NCBI RefSeq assembly: GCF_024139115.2
Contig: NC_085140.1
Location: 52,125,301 to 52,189,300, forward strand
Length of the DNA stretch: 64,000 nucleotides
DNA from: Armigeres subalbatus
Taxonomy: Eukaryota; Arthropoda; Insecta; Diptera; Culicidae
Direction: 5' to 3'
Shown: piece after piece, positions 24,070-34,462 of the stretch
Position numbering within the stretch: position 1 is the first letter of the stretch
How the letters are laid out: each line of letters begins with the position of its first letter
Notes under the pieces: model-generated
Told to the model about the DNA's origin: nothing
Seen by the model: the letters and a program-made list of their open reading frames with translations, nothing else
The model's database searches: none
Program-made: the position numbers and the translations under genes

Positions 24070-24145
24070 TCCCTTCGATGGGACTCGAACCAATGACCCT
24101 ACAGTACGCTAGACTGGTGTTTTAACCAACTAAGCTGAGAAGGAC
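24070..24145 (-). tRNA. tRNA-like sequence (AGC anticodon position), probably a pseudogene or SINE head
   Basis: On the minus strand the segment carries an A box (CAGCTTAGTTGG) and a perfect B box (GGTTCGAGTCC). It folds as an imperfect cloverleaf. The acceptor TCCTTCT pairs with CGAAGGG except at one position. The anticodon stem CCAGT/ACTGT pairs at 4 of 5, with loop CTAGCGT placing AGC (Ala) at 34-36. The T stem has one mismatch and the D stem is weak. These defects, and the SINE-rich setting, favour a tRNA-derived repeat over a working gene. No oligo-T terminator was verified. Confidence 0.4.
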
Positions 24146-24179
24146 CTCCGTCAATTTATGTTTACATTTACACCCGATT

Positions 24180-24218
24180 CTTTTTTTTACACGGGGAATG
24201 CGTTCCGTGTAAAAAAAG
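24180..24218. repeat. hairpin: T-run, ACACGGGGAA, TGCG, TTCCGTGT, A-run
   Basis: An inverted repeat with ~17-bp arms and a GG bulge. Words of this type are frequent edges of mosquito elements, so it probably marks an element end. Confidence 0.5.
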
Positions 24219-24845
24219 TTTTCAGTTCAAAATCTGAAAATCCGTGTTAAAAAAGTAGTTTTATGATTTCTCGACGAATCAACGCTAAGTCGAATGAGGT
24301 TTCTTTGGTATGTATTAGTGTCCGTCAAATTCTGAATGTTTATATCTTTTAGTAAACAAAAACCACTCATATTACATAATTTTCCCAGCTCACCTTTAGA
24401 GAGATTAACCATCAAGCTCTTTTGATCAAATGATTCGCTCCTACACATCTACAAGCTTTAGTGAAATTATTTTCAGATCGTTAAAAGTTAGTTACACCAA
24501 ATGATCATACGCCAAACGGCTCCAACCCAGTACCCCGAATGCATGGGACAGTACCCCGAAAACCATAACCCTGAATGGGACACTACCCCGAAAGGCCAGT
24601 AACCCTAAAACATTTTGATTATGTAGCATTCCAGTATCATTTTTTACACTCATAGATATCGATGAATCCAAAACGACAATCTTTACAAAGAATAAAAAAC
24701 AGTTTGAGTTACTTGGAAAAACGCATTGAAGATTTAACCAACTGTTTAACAACAATGTTGATTTTTCATCTAATTAACTTAAATTATTATCCCACCACAT
24801 TATTACCAAGAAAGCTACTATTCTACGAAATATAGTAAGCGCGTG

Positions 24846-25078
24846 ATAATGTCTCTTTCAATAACACGTGTTTGAGAGAAGATAATGCCTTCTTCAAATT
24901 AATCCTTTTTCCCTGTACAAAGTACACAGAGGAGATAATGACTTTTTAAATAAACACGTTTGCCAGGTACAAGGCACACAAAGGAGATAATGTCTTCTTT
25001 ATGTGCTTGCGTTGTATAAGGCGAACGGAAAAGAGGATGCCTTCTTCAAATCAACGCTTCTATCCGAAGATAAACAGA
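24846..25078 (+). repeat. degenerate minisatellite, unit about 40-64 bp
   Basis: GATAATGTCTC, GATAATGCCTTC, GATAATGACTT, GATAATGTCTTC and GGATGCCTTCTTC recur together with ACACGTTTG and GTACAAGGCACACA words. About four to five diverged copies. Confidence 0.55.
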
Positions 25079-25084
25079 GTTCTC

Positions 25085-26890
25085 TCTCTCACCTACACAC
25101 AATATATTACTCACTCACTACCCAAGTAACATTTTAGGTTTTATTACGCTTTTGAAGACCATAATTTACTCTTCCAAAGTGTTATAAAACCAGCATAAAA
25201 CCACAATGTTCTTCTCTTCCTCACTAACTATTACTCACTCACCTACTCTTACTCACTCACCCGCTCTTACTCACTCACTTACTCTCAATTTCTCAATCAC
25301 TCCTACTGACTCACTTACTCTTAATCAGTACTGCAAAAGGTCGTGATCGTCATAAGACAGAGAGCAAAGCGCTTTTTTCTTTATCTGGCGACCAAATGAA
25401 AGAATCGTTGGTTCTTTGATCAATTTTGCATGAAAAGCAGTCATGAAAGAATGTTGTATTTTGTTTTAAAATTAAAATTTCTAAATTAGGCCGTTACAAA
25501 TATTTAATTTAAATTATGTCCTACTGGTCTTCGAAAGGTAAAGGGGGGGGGCAATAAAAAATAAATATTAAAATGGAAAAAAAATCAATAAAACTCCTCG
25601 GATTTGTTAAAGAATGTTTTGAAAATCCTCAAAATTGCCCAATTTTTTTTTGTTGCCTCTCAAAATATTTTTTTGAGCAAAAAAATCCGTGTGGGGGGGG
25701 AGACATAATTGTTTTTAAATATTTATATCGGCCTTATTTTAATAGATATATGCAGAGAACAATAACTGGACGATAAATTAATCATATTCCTTGAATCCAA
25801 CGAGTTGAAAGCGGCAATAAACACAGATATTGCAAACTTTCATGTGCTGTCAGGGAATAAAAATTTATGAGATTTCTGCAGCATGCCTTTCATTCTTCGC
25901 ATTTCTATAGAGAATGAGAGGGGCAGATATGTAAACACCGCGTGACATCTCTCATTTAAAATGACAAATGGCAGTACTGTCTTATTCACTCTTACTCACT
26001 AATTCACTCTTGCTCACTCTCTCAGTCTTACTCACTCGCTCAGTCTTACCACTTACTTACTCTTACTCGCTCACCATTCACTTTTACTCGTGCACTCATT
26101 CTTACTCACTTAATCACTCACTTCCACTTACTCACTCACTCACTCACTTTTGCTCACATGCTCATTCTTACTTACTGACTCACTTACTCTTACTCACTTA
26201 CTCTGACTAACTCACTCACTCACTCTTACTGACTTACTCACTCTCACTCACTTACTCGCTCTTACTCACTCACTCTAACTCACTCACTTATTCTTACTCA
26301 TTCACTCACTCTTACTCATTCGCTTACTCACTCACTCACTCTTACTCATTCGCTTACTCACTCTTACTCACCCACTCACTTTTGCTCACTCACTCGCTCT
26401 TACTCAATCTTACCCACTCTTACCCATGCGCTCTGTTACTCTTACTCACTCACTCACTCTCTATTACTCACTCACTCTTACTCACTCACTTACTCTTACT
26501 CATTCGTTCGCTCTCTCTTACTCACTCACTCACTCTTACTCATTCGTTCACTCACTATTACTCCCTCACTCTTTCACTCTTACTCACTCACTCACTCGCT
26601 CTTACTCAATCACTCATTCTTACTCATTCGCTCGGTTACTCAGTTACTCACTCACTCTCTATTACTCACTCGCGCCACTCACTCACTCACTCTTACTCAT
26701 TCGCTCACTCACTATTACTCACTCACCCACTCTAAATCACTCACTCACTCCTACTCACTCACCCTTACTCATTCTTACTCATTCACTCACTATTACTCAT
26801 TGCTAACTCATTCTTACACACTCACTTACTCCTACTCACTCACTCTCTCTTAGTCACTCACTCAGACTAACTCACTAACTCATTGAATCG
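25085..26890 (+). repeat. CTCACTCACTCTTACT simple-repeat block, interrupted
   Basis: A tetramer-based CTCA/CTTA repeat at about 25100-25325 and 25970-26885. The interruption at 25330-25965 is AT-rich and contains CAATAAAAA and TCTCATTTAAAATGA words of probable element origin. All SLTHSLT-type frames across it are repeat translations. Confidence 0.85.
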
Positions 26891-26908
26891 TAGATTCTAA
26901 GAATTGGA

Positions 26909-27124
26909 TCACGCTTCATCCGGCTTTACGGCTTTTACTATTACCGACCAAGGAGCAACTTCAACCTTGTTGCCTTTGTAACCTTGCTGACGTGAACCGC
27001 AGTTAGCTGCATTGGGTGCAATCGTCAAATCTGAAACACATGCAAGTTGGCGGCCATTACCGCTGGAGGAAAACTGGATACTTAGCTCTATACTGCGTTG
27101 AAACAGTTGCTGGTGAAGGGCAAA
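26909..27124 (-). pseudogene. coding-like fragment with natural stop, family not recognised
   Basis: On the minus strand a 71-codon frame without ATG runs from 27124 to TGA at 26911-26909. It ends GNKVEVAPWSVIVKAV followed by KPDEA. The composition is protein-like and GC-richer than its surroundings, with two Cys (in LACVSD and AANCGSR). Acceptor-like sites (TTTCAACGCAG, AAGTATCCAG) lie within the frame, so it could be a last exon or a captured exon. The ending resembles the closing strand of a beta-sandwich domain of a secreted enzyme, but I cannot name the family. It does not read as the continuation of the CUB module at 27901-28037. It sits inside the putative foldback element, which suggests capture rather than a native gene. 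Confidence 0.35.
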
Positions 27125-27330
27125 CTATTGTGGATTCATATGAATTCTGAATAAACTTTTATTGAGTAACATTTTTTTTCACCGAAATGAAGTATAAACT
27201 TGAAATAAGGACCTATTCGGGATACTGGCTCATTCGGGGTAGTGTCCTATTCGGGGAAATGGTATTCGGGGTAGTGATTAATTCGGGGTAGTGACCTTCG
27301 GGGCAGTGGTTTATGGTAATGGAATTATGG

Positions 27331-27900
27331 GTAGTGTCATAGAGTCACACCAAAAAAATTTCATACGATTCGCTCTACTGCAATGCAATTTCGTTCAAAT
27401 GGGCATTCAACCAAGCATCTTCTTGACTAAACACCATGTTCGAACAGAGATAAGAAAGAAAAATATTCTAAAATCATCCTGAATAGTAGTACATCGGTGG
27501 AATGTCCCGATTCAGCTTACTATCTTGGCTTGACCCTATATAGATACATAGGCCGATAGGCGACATAGACACATCTGATTGATGAAACCACATAAGTCGC
27601 TGATTAAGGCAAATAACATTTTCAATACACGTTACCCAGCAATTTACGAAATGGGAATCAATTTATTTATTTCTAGAACATTATGTCATGCAATATTTTG
27701 CCATCATCAAGTCAGATTTATCGATATTTTCAATGTTCACATCTGCAAGAACCAAACCGCCTAAAAGCATCTCGTTTTAACGAAAATCTCTCCGCCATCA
27801 ATCGGAATAATGGGCTCATCTATTGCCACTTCCTTCCAAGTGATACACATCATCAAATCACAGTCCTCTTCACAGTCCCTCGGTTCCGATAATGTCTTAC
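27331..27900. other. probable intron downstream of the CUB exon
   Basis: This is the minus-strand continuation beyond the GTAAGA donor of the CUB exon. No further exon was recognised here. Confidence 0.45.
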
Positions 27901-28037
27901 CTGCACTATATCGCCCTGCTCGTTTCCGGAAGCCGTGAACGTCAGATGGCACAGGAATGGCAGTCGGTTCCATTGAGGTGGCGGTACCGTTAATGAATAC
28001 GTTCGCCCTATATCGCCGTAGTACGTTCGGTTGCAAA
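27901..28037 (-). CDS. exon with the N-terminal half of a CUB-like module (same gene as 30305-30491)
   Basis: A 137-bp exon on the minus strand. The acceptor is a strong pyrimidine tract ending TTCGCAG, and the donor reads GTGCAG followed by GTAAGAC. The exon begins in phase 1 (completing a Val codon with the last G of the upstream exon) and ends in phase 0. It encodes Val, then CNRTYYGDIGRTYSL, then 30 residues ending GNEQGDIVQ. A first Cys, a Tyr-rich start, a PPPQWNRLPFLC segment with the second Cys and the following HLTF strand fit the opening strands of a CUB domain, a disulfide-stabilised extracellular beta-sandwich. The second half of the domain, with its remaining Cys pair, must lie in a further exon that I could not find. 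Splice sites, phase and domain order agree with the upstream exon, so the linkage is well supported. Orthology was not determined. Confidence 0.8.
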
Positions 28038-30304
28038 CTGCGAAAGAAGAAGAAGAAAGAAAATAAGAAGTGAAGCTCAAATCAAGCAATACCGCTCCTT
28101 CCGAAGGACATAAAAAAACAATGGGAAGAAAAGTTAGCAGCGATTCATTCCGAAACAGAAACCGAAGTAAATTACTTGGCATTTTCCGAAAGCATCCGGG
28201 ACAAGTGAAATGAAATGAACTTGCACAAATGTGTGTGGTGGGTACGAGGCGGATGGGTGGATCAGATGAGTGAGCGTAGGATAAAAAGAGCTTCAAAACT
28301 TAGGCGAAGTGAAATTTAATTTAGTGCCAGCGCTTCTGACACGACGGAGAATTTTCCCCAGAAGTGAGCAAGTCACTGCGCGCGAGTGAAAAGCGATAAA
28401 AGGTTGTTGATTTTTTTCCGGGGATCAAAAGCTCACAGGTTTCATTACAAGATGATGTGGTCTTATTATGTTAAAAGTTTACCGTGGGATAGAATTAGTT
28501 TCATTATTTTTGATGTTCAAAAGTTGCCCTATCGCAGAAGTGGTTCCCGAAGGATAGCCAACATAATAAAAATGCTCTCTGTTAAGTCAACAGCAGGAAT
28601 TCCCGTAATTGATATTTATGAAACCATAAAGAAACACTGAAACTTAATTGGGATTATTAAAGAACATCAAATATACACTAGGGAAATTTTGTAGAAAATT
28701 TCCCATAGGAATCCTAATAAAGTAATTGCGACCAACATAGAAATCACTGCTCACAGTAAGATGAGCCTACCCTAGTATTCGTGGTTTTCGAATTGAGTGA
28801 TCTATCGTCTACGATTGGCAAACGTACGGTGGCGGCAAGTGGAGTTCCTCGCAGAAAATCCGGTGCAAAAAGTCACCAGCGGCTCTATGCAATTTATCCG
28901 AAAAGCGTTCAGACAGCAAGCAGCGATGAAACTTCAACGTTTTGAGGCCTATATAATCAACAGTGTGGCCATCGTCAATGTCATGTTCTAGATAAGAGCA
29001 TTGAGATTGTCCTCCGATAAGGAATGGTAGCCATTTCATTTAATCTCGCACGCCAAAAGAAGTACAAGCCTTATTCACTAGGGACAACCATCAAACCTTA
29101 ATCCAGTGCTAGGGAAAGTTAACGGAAATATATTTCGCGTGCCACGCGCTTATTAACTAACGCGAATGAGCAACTCATTAGCATTTTTCGTGGGCATGGG
29201 TTGTCATACACGTAGGCAAAGATCATTCTGCAATTCCAGCACCCACGCGAGTGACAAGGTCGGAAGAAATTTTAATTATTCCTAACGCAAGCATATTATC
29301 ATTCGCCCTCTGATGCTCGCCGCATTTTCTGTTTGCTCTTTGGTAGGAAGCTTAACTTTTGATGCTTTGGTTGGAGTTAACCAATCTAGCCCTACATTGC
29401 CCTAGGATAGCATTTTTTGGATTTTCTAATATTCACAGCTGAATTAAACAAAATGTGTGTTGCCCATGTTTTCGACGTCAAACTACTACTACTACTACTA
29501 CTACTAGTTATTAAAAAGCTCAGAGTATAACACCATTGATTGGCTGCAACCGTATTGCATGCAGATGGAAGCCGTTTTAGTTCACCGAATTAAACATGCT
29601 ATTAGGATCGGGTACCGTTTACGAACCACGGAGGTACTCAGTTTGAATATTATTCTTAAACAGCCCCTCTCAATAATCGTCAAAAATGTCACTGTACAAG
29701 CTGACTGACAGCAGACTTGCCACGGACGTTCAAGATGTTTAATCAAGATTGAAGATTAAAGCCTTTGCACATGTCAGCTCAAGATGAAATCAAAACTGTT
29801 GCTCGATTTTGATCAGAGCGGGTCCGGAAAATGTTCGCTACACAAACAAATGAGTGGGCGAATTAAATTGTGATGGAAGACAATTTTCGCGGGTGGAAAT
29901 ATAGAAAAAATGAAATTGGGTAGAAATGAACCTATTCAATTATTTTTTGGTGAAATAGGAACCAAGTTCAAAGAAAATCAATACTTGCATTGGAAAACTG
30001 AAAGATTTCTAAAACGAACTTATGTGAAAGCTTGAAATTTCGAAGGAAATTTTTTAATAATCGATCGAGATTATATCAGGAATTCAACATAAGAATGACT
30101 TCAAACATGTTGAATAGAAATCGTTTTAGCTACAAAAAAAAATCCAGGGATCATACGATTTTGAAACATGTATGGTAACCTGTTTCATAAATTCCAGAGA
30201 CTTCGAATAAAAATAATAAGTAGAGAATTCAAACCATAATAACTAAATATTACTAATTTTAGACAAGAAGAATATCTCAAAGCCAAAACAAAACAAAAAC
30301 TCAC
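28038..30304 (-). other. phase-1 intron between the LDLa and CUB exons
   Basis: Bounded by the GTGAGT donor after ACAG at 30305 and the TTCGCAG acceptor before 28037. It contains a (CTA)n microsatellite at 29482-29506 and AT-rich unique sequence. Short open frames at 28386-28640 and 28797-28991 have no recognisable domain. Confidence 0.75.
29482..29506 (+). repeat. (CTA)n microsatellite
   Basis: About eight tandem CTA/ACT triplets inside the LDLa-CUB intron. Confidence 0.85.
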
Positions 30305-30491
30305 CTGTACACATTTTCGGTTCATCACTGCCATCTCCACAGTCGTCCTTTCCGTCACAGAACTTATCCAGTGGCACACAAAACGCTCCACCCTTGCAAG
30401 GATACTCCGATATTTTGCAGCTAATGCACAGTCCGGCGAGCTTCAGCGCCAGCGCCGCCATCAGCGAGCAGTGTATTGCTTTCATGTTCAT
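30305..30491 (-). CDS. first coding exon of a secreted or membrane LDLa-CUB protein
   Basis: A 187-bp exon on the minus strand with 62 codons plus one base. ATG at 30491-30489 directly follows a T-rich tract and TTTTGCAG, so the exon probably opens at a splice acceptor and an untranslated exon lies upstream. Another Met two codons later gives the alternative start MKAIHC. Residues 1 to about 22 are a hydrophobic signal peptide. Residues 25-61 form one LDL-receptor class A module: six Cys at 25, 32, 38, 45, 51 and 61, with the calcium-binding signature FCDGKDDCGDGSDE intact. The exon ends ACAG followed by GTGAGT (phase 1), which is typical of extracellular-module exons. The product is extracellular or anchored, with ligand or receptor binding as the likely role. 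LDLa followed by CUB is known in several insect neuronal and endocytic membrane proteins. I do not assign a symbol. Confidence 0.85.
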
Positions 30492-31733
30492 CTGCAAAAC
30501 CAAACAAAAAAACGAGACAACACAATATTAATCAACAATTCAAAATATAATTCATTTGTTGGCCGCCCTCAGCGTGTGCCACCTTCAGCGAAGAATTAAA
30601 CAACAAAATTCTAGTATTATTGGCATCCAATTGTGGTTGGGAAATTAATTCGACACCGGCCTGGCTTGGACAACCCCCACCGAACAACGCCAAACCACAG
30701 CTTCACCGCAGCTTCCCAAAACCGAAGTGACGCAAGGACCGGAACAGATCAAACACACAAGTGGCCCCTCACCGCAATACCATCAGAATGCGTGTGCCGG
30801 CTGCTGGCCGGCAACATATGTGCGTGTCTGAATTTTGTCGCAAACCATGCCACGCTACTGGGCACGAGAGGATGGCGCGGCACTGATTCAATTATGCATT
30901 CTAATTATGTATCTCTGATTTGGACGATAATAATTTCATACGTTTTTCATAATCTCCGCGGGTCGTCCGGCTGTGTCAATTGTGGAAACAGACTGAAGGT
31001 GAGGGAATGCAATTTCCTCAACGGCATAATCTGACTTATGCAATAAAATATGGTTTACCTCTTTAATTCAATCAACCAATTCCAGAATGCTTTCACGTGC
31101 AAATCGATCAGTGCTAGTATGCCCTTATGGTTCTAAGTGCGAATATTAGTAGTCGATTTGTTATTGGTACTACCTAAATCAAAATCCAACGCTCCACAAA
31201 ATGTTTCTATCTGTTACAGGGGAAGACCCTTTTTAATTTTTTTTTTAAAGATTCTCAATTTCGACCCAATTTTCAAGATGAAAGCAATAAAAAGCTATCT
31301 ACTTGGGAAATGGCACAAAATGCAGGTTTCAGATTTTCCGAAAGCTGAAAAATTATGAATCAGGTCAGGTCTAATACAAATACTTATGAGTGCATTGAAA
31401 AAGAAGGTGCGGACATTTGGTTGTGTTGAAAAAAAAGAATGAAGTAATTATGCGCAAACCTGAGAACGCAAACCATGGCTGGAGGCTTTCATATTGTATT
31501 TCATTTTCTGATAATTTCATTGCAATCTTTGCGAGACTTGTTTTTAGCGAGTAAGTTCTACTCATGAAATTACTAATGTTTGATGGGTCAGACGAATGAT
31601 TTCCTCCTTTTTTCAATTTATAATTCTTAAAGGGTGTAACTGCGTAACTTTTTTCCTGCTTCACCGAATTGCATCACATATTCCACAATTTTTCTTGCTT
31701 TTAGGTGATCTGATCAGTGAGACTCCGGTCGAG
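30492..31733. other. probable 5' intron or upstream region of the LDLa-CUB gene
   Basis: A GC-richer, apparently unique patch at about 30555-30880 follows the acceptor on its upstream side. No untranslated exon boundary can be fixed by eye. The remainder is AT-rich. Confidence 0.4.
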
Positions 31734-32870
31734 ATGGAAGAAAATCAGCAAACCGTTCGCGAAAGGATTTTGTACACTCACATGCAAAATCCTGGGTTGT
31801 CTTATCGCGGCTTAAGAAGTTTAATGAGTTTACATTATTTATTGAACCATTTCAAGGGTCTTCTTCTTCTTCTTATTGGCATTACATCCCCACACTGAGA
31901 CAGAGCCGCCTCGCACCTTAGTGTTCATTAAGCACTTCCACAGTTATTAACTGCGAGGTTTCTAAGCCAGGTTACCATTTTTGCATTCGTATATCATGAG
32001 GCTCACACCATGATATTTTTATGCCCGAGGAAGTCTAGACAATTTCCAATCCGAAAATTGCCTAGACCGGCATCGGGAATCGAACCCACCCACCCTCTGC
32101 ATGGTCTTGCTTTGTAGCCGTCGGGTAGTTGAAAATTTCTAGTATTTAATAACAGAATAAGAGTCCGGCGAAAATGCTTGTTTCCAATAAAACCTTCAAA
32201 AGCGATTATAATTCGACTTGTTTACATTTTGCATCCAGCAAGCAAAACTTGACGATTTCATGCATTTTCATACGTTGACATTTTGACAGTTTTTTCCACT
32301 CCGCCGGTCTCTGGTTATAGGGTTGCTAGTCCAAAAGTACCAGGAATGGCTGTCAGTGGGCCACAAGAAAGGAGCTGGATGAAACCCGGGAAACACGCAA
32401 AAAAAAACGAGAGAGTGCTAATTGATCGATTCAAGCGTTTCCACGCGAGACATGGCAAAAAAAAACTTCAACAGAGTTTTGCCAAAACGAAAACTATCTA
32501 AACATGAAGCTGTGGATGACGAGACCTACAATTTTAAGCAGTGTCCGGGACAGAAATATTTCAAAAGTAGGAACCACTATGCTGTGGATGACCGTTTTTC
32601 GCGGCAAATGCAATTGAAATTCGCTTTGAAGTATCGAATTTGGCAGGCCATACGCACTTGTGGTCAACGAAGTGAATCAATCATATCGAAAGGCACCATC
32701 AACGGCGAGATTTACAATAGTGAGAAGCCGTTTTTGAGACAGCACGATCAAAACCCGTTTTTTTGACCCGACCTAGCTACATGTCTCTACTATAAAACCG
32801 TTCGAGAGTGGTAGCGGCCAATTCCATGGATTTCGTGTCGAAATACCATTGAAGTGTGGGTTAAGTGCGA
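31734..32870 (+). pseudogene. mariner/Tc1-type (ITm) transposase relic, split by a SINE
   Basis: A cut-and-paste transposase remnant in pieces. The N-terminal segment begins at ATG 31734 (MEENQQTVRERILY, then a helix-turn-helix-like stretch) and is broken at about 31858 by a SINE in the opposite orientation. The catalytic part resumes downstream. VDDETY at about 32509 supplies the first Asp of the DDE/D triad. It is followed by FALKYRIWQAIRTCG, a KGTINGEIY segment, then (after a nonsense TGA) PDLATC with the second Asp. The third acidic residue and the C terminus are missing. Frameshifts and stops separate the parts, so it is inactive. The match is to the mosquito ITm group within the IS630/Tc1/mariner superfamily, recognised from the VDDETY and PDLATC landmarks. 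The exact subgroup is uncertain. Confidence 0.65.
31858..32121 (-). mobile_element. Feilai-like tRNA-derived SINE
   Basis: Read on the minus strand it starts in the tRNA-related head (GTCGGCTACAAAGCAAGACC region). It has a perfect B box GGTTCGATTCC (plus-strand 32076-32086), then the conserved body with GTTAATAACTGTGGAAGTGC and GAACACTAAGGTGCGAGGC, and ends AATGCCAATAAGAAGAAG. The (GAAG)n tail and body match the Feilai family known from Aedes. It lies inside the transposase relic and is therefore younger than it. Confidence 0.8.
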
Positions 32871-33510
32871 AACGTCAAATGAAATGTTATTCTGATTTTT
32901 GTTTTTCTTGTCACCGTACCTGTTGCAAAGTTCATCAGTAGCTTAGAATAAGAACAGATTATTTTTCATTGAAAGCAAATAAAAATGTTCCCTAAAAAAA
33001 CCAGCAACATCCTCTGAAATGTCCAGTGTGAACATGAAATACCACTGTTTATACGGATATCATTTCTTGGGTTTATCGAGGGTCCGCCTATCGATGATAT
33101 ACCGAAAAGTGAAATCACAATTTCCTGAGCCTTCCAAATAAACGAAAGATTCAAAAAATCCGGATGGGTCCAAGACTATGAGGTCAACGGTTTATTAACG
33201 GAAGCGTAGCGCACTAAGGTGTTCCGGAAGTTTAGTGTTGAACATCGCAATCGGATCGTTAAGTTGTACAATTGTACATGTCACAACCAGTGCTTTTTTG
33301 GATGGATGCAGTCACCTAATTGCATATTATTCGGCAACTCGGCCGTACGAAAACCATTTTGCACAGCCAAGATATTTAACAAAAAATGGTTTTGGCCATG
33401 GATCGGAGGCCTAGCCACATCCTTGTCTTGCTTCTAGAATATCACCAGTAAAACGCTGAAAACCCGGGAATTAGCTCTGTCTACAAGACCATTTCAAGCT
33501 AGAGAATTTG
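32871..33510. other. flank of the transposase relic, nothing firmly recognised
   Basis: May contain the decayed 3' part of the ITm element. A 72-codon frame at 33219 starts FRKFSVEHRNRIVKLY, faintly like a transposase N terminus, but the rest does not fit. Confidence 0.35.
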
Positions 33511-34462
33511 TTCAATAATAAGCATATGCGGTATTTCGAAAAATTTCGTTTCAGGTGGTTCGAAACGAAATTCCGCGGAATTTCGCGGAATTTGAGCATG
33601 GCAAAATCTGATTTATTGATTTCGTTTCGTTTAGTAAAATTACAAAAAATTCGCTTAAAAAAAACTAGCTCATAACGAAATTTAACGGAATTCCGCGGAA
33701 TTTCGAAACAAATTTAGACTTAAACCATACTGTCTTAAACGATCATGCATTATCAAAAATTTTGGCTGCGCCGCTGAACAAAATCATAAAGCTGTTTTCA
33801 AAACTTTATGTTATACATTTTTTTCTATTAACGCCTACTACAAAATTCCATTCTGAGTCGATAAATACGTATTCAGTTTTCTTCTAAAAAATCTTCGATG
33901 TTTTGTTAGAAATGTCCAACAGAAAACGAAGAATGTCTTATATTATTCTATCCCATTTTTTTTCAAAAGTTATCCGACTCAATATTTAAGACGTTAGGGT
34001 CAAAGTGTAAATGTAATCAGATATGAATGAGATCAGTACAACTTTGTCAAAGAAGCAAAGTCGTGGCGTGGATTCCCGAGGTCCTTGTGAAGTATTTTTA
34101 GTGCGCCTCTTTTTTAGTAAAGGCCAACTTCTTCACCTCTTATGCCTCAAACCAGATTTAAGCGCATGACTAAGTACCGCTCACGGGTTAAGAAGTCCCA
34201 AAGGATAACATTAAACGAAGCACATGATGTTGGGGTGGATTGATTTGTACCACGGTTATCGTCTTCGCGTTTTCAAAATAACTTCGTTTACAGTAAATAT
34301 TTGGTCGCTTACCATGGTGGCTTCACTTGAATTACCTTTTCAACAAACCAAAGATTCCTTTCCCGTGGCGCTTACGGAGAAACAGAGCAATTCTCTTATA
34401 ATCTTATAATAATGAGTATTTTTACCAATTTTTTTGGGAAACGACTGTGGGGTTTAATCATA

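Larger units (their letters stand above)
24493..27330. mobile_element. possible large foldback element bounded by CCCCGAAT-type inverted arrays
   Basis: The left end (24493-24606) contains AGTACCCCGAATGC, GACACTACCCCGAA and GCCAGTAACCC. The right end (about 27208-27330) contains the reverse complements in matching order (GATACTGGCTCATTCGG, GGTAGTGTCC, ATTCGGGGTAGTG). These form a diverged terminal inverted repeat. The 2.6-kb interior holds a ~64-bp minisatellite, a CTCA/CTTA simple-repeat block and a short coding-like segment. The alternative is two independent decayed arrays that happen to face each other. Confidence 0.45.

Noticed and set aside
25968..26806. Leu/Thr/His/Ser repeat frames (LTHSLTH)
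   Set aside because: Translation of the CTCA/CTTA simple repeat.
26909..28037. Joining the coding-like fragment at 26.9-27.1 kb to the CUB exon as one gene
   Set aside because: The fragment does not supply the missing CUB strands or Cys spacing, and it lies within a putative foldback element.
28797..29039. Overlapping frames on both strands inside the LDLa-CUB intron
   Set aside because: No recognisable domain, no splice logic, and both strands are equally open.
33219..33437. Frame starting FRKFSVEHRNRIVKLY as a second transposase
   Set aside because: Only the first ~15 residues look transposase-like. The remainder fits no helix-turn-helix or catalytic motif.
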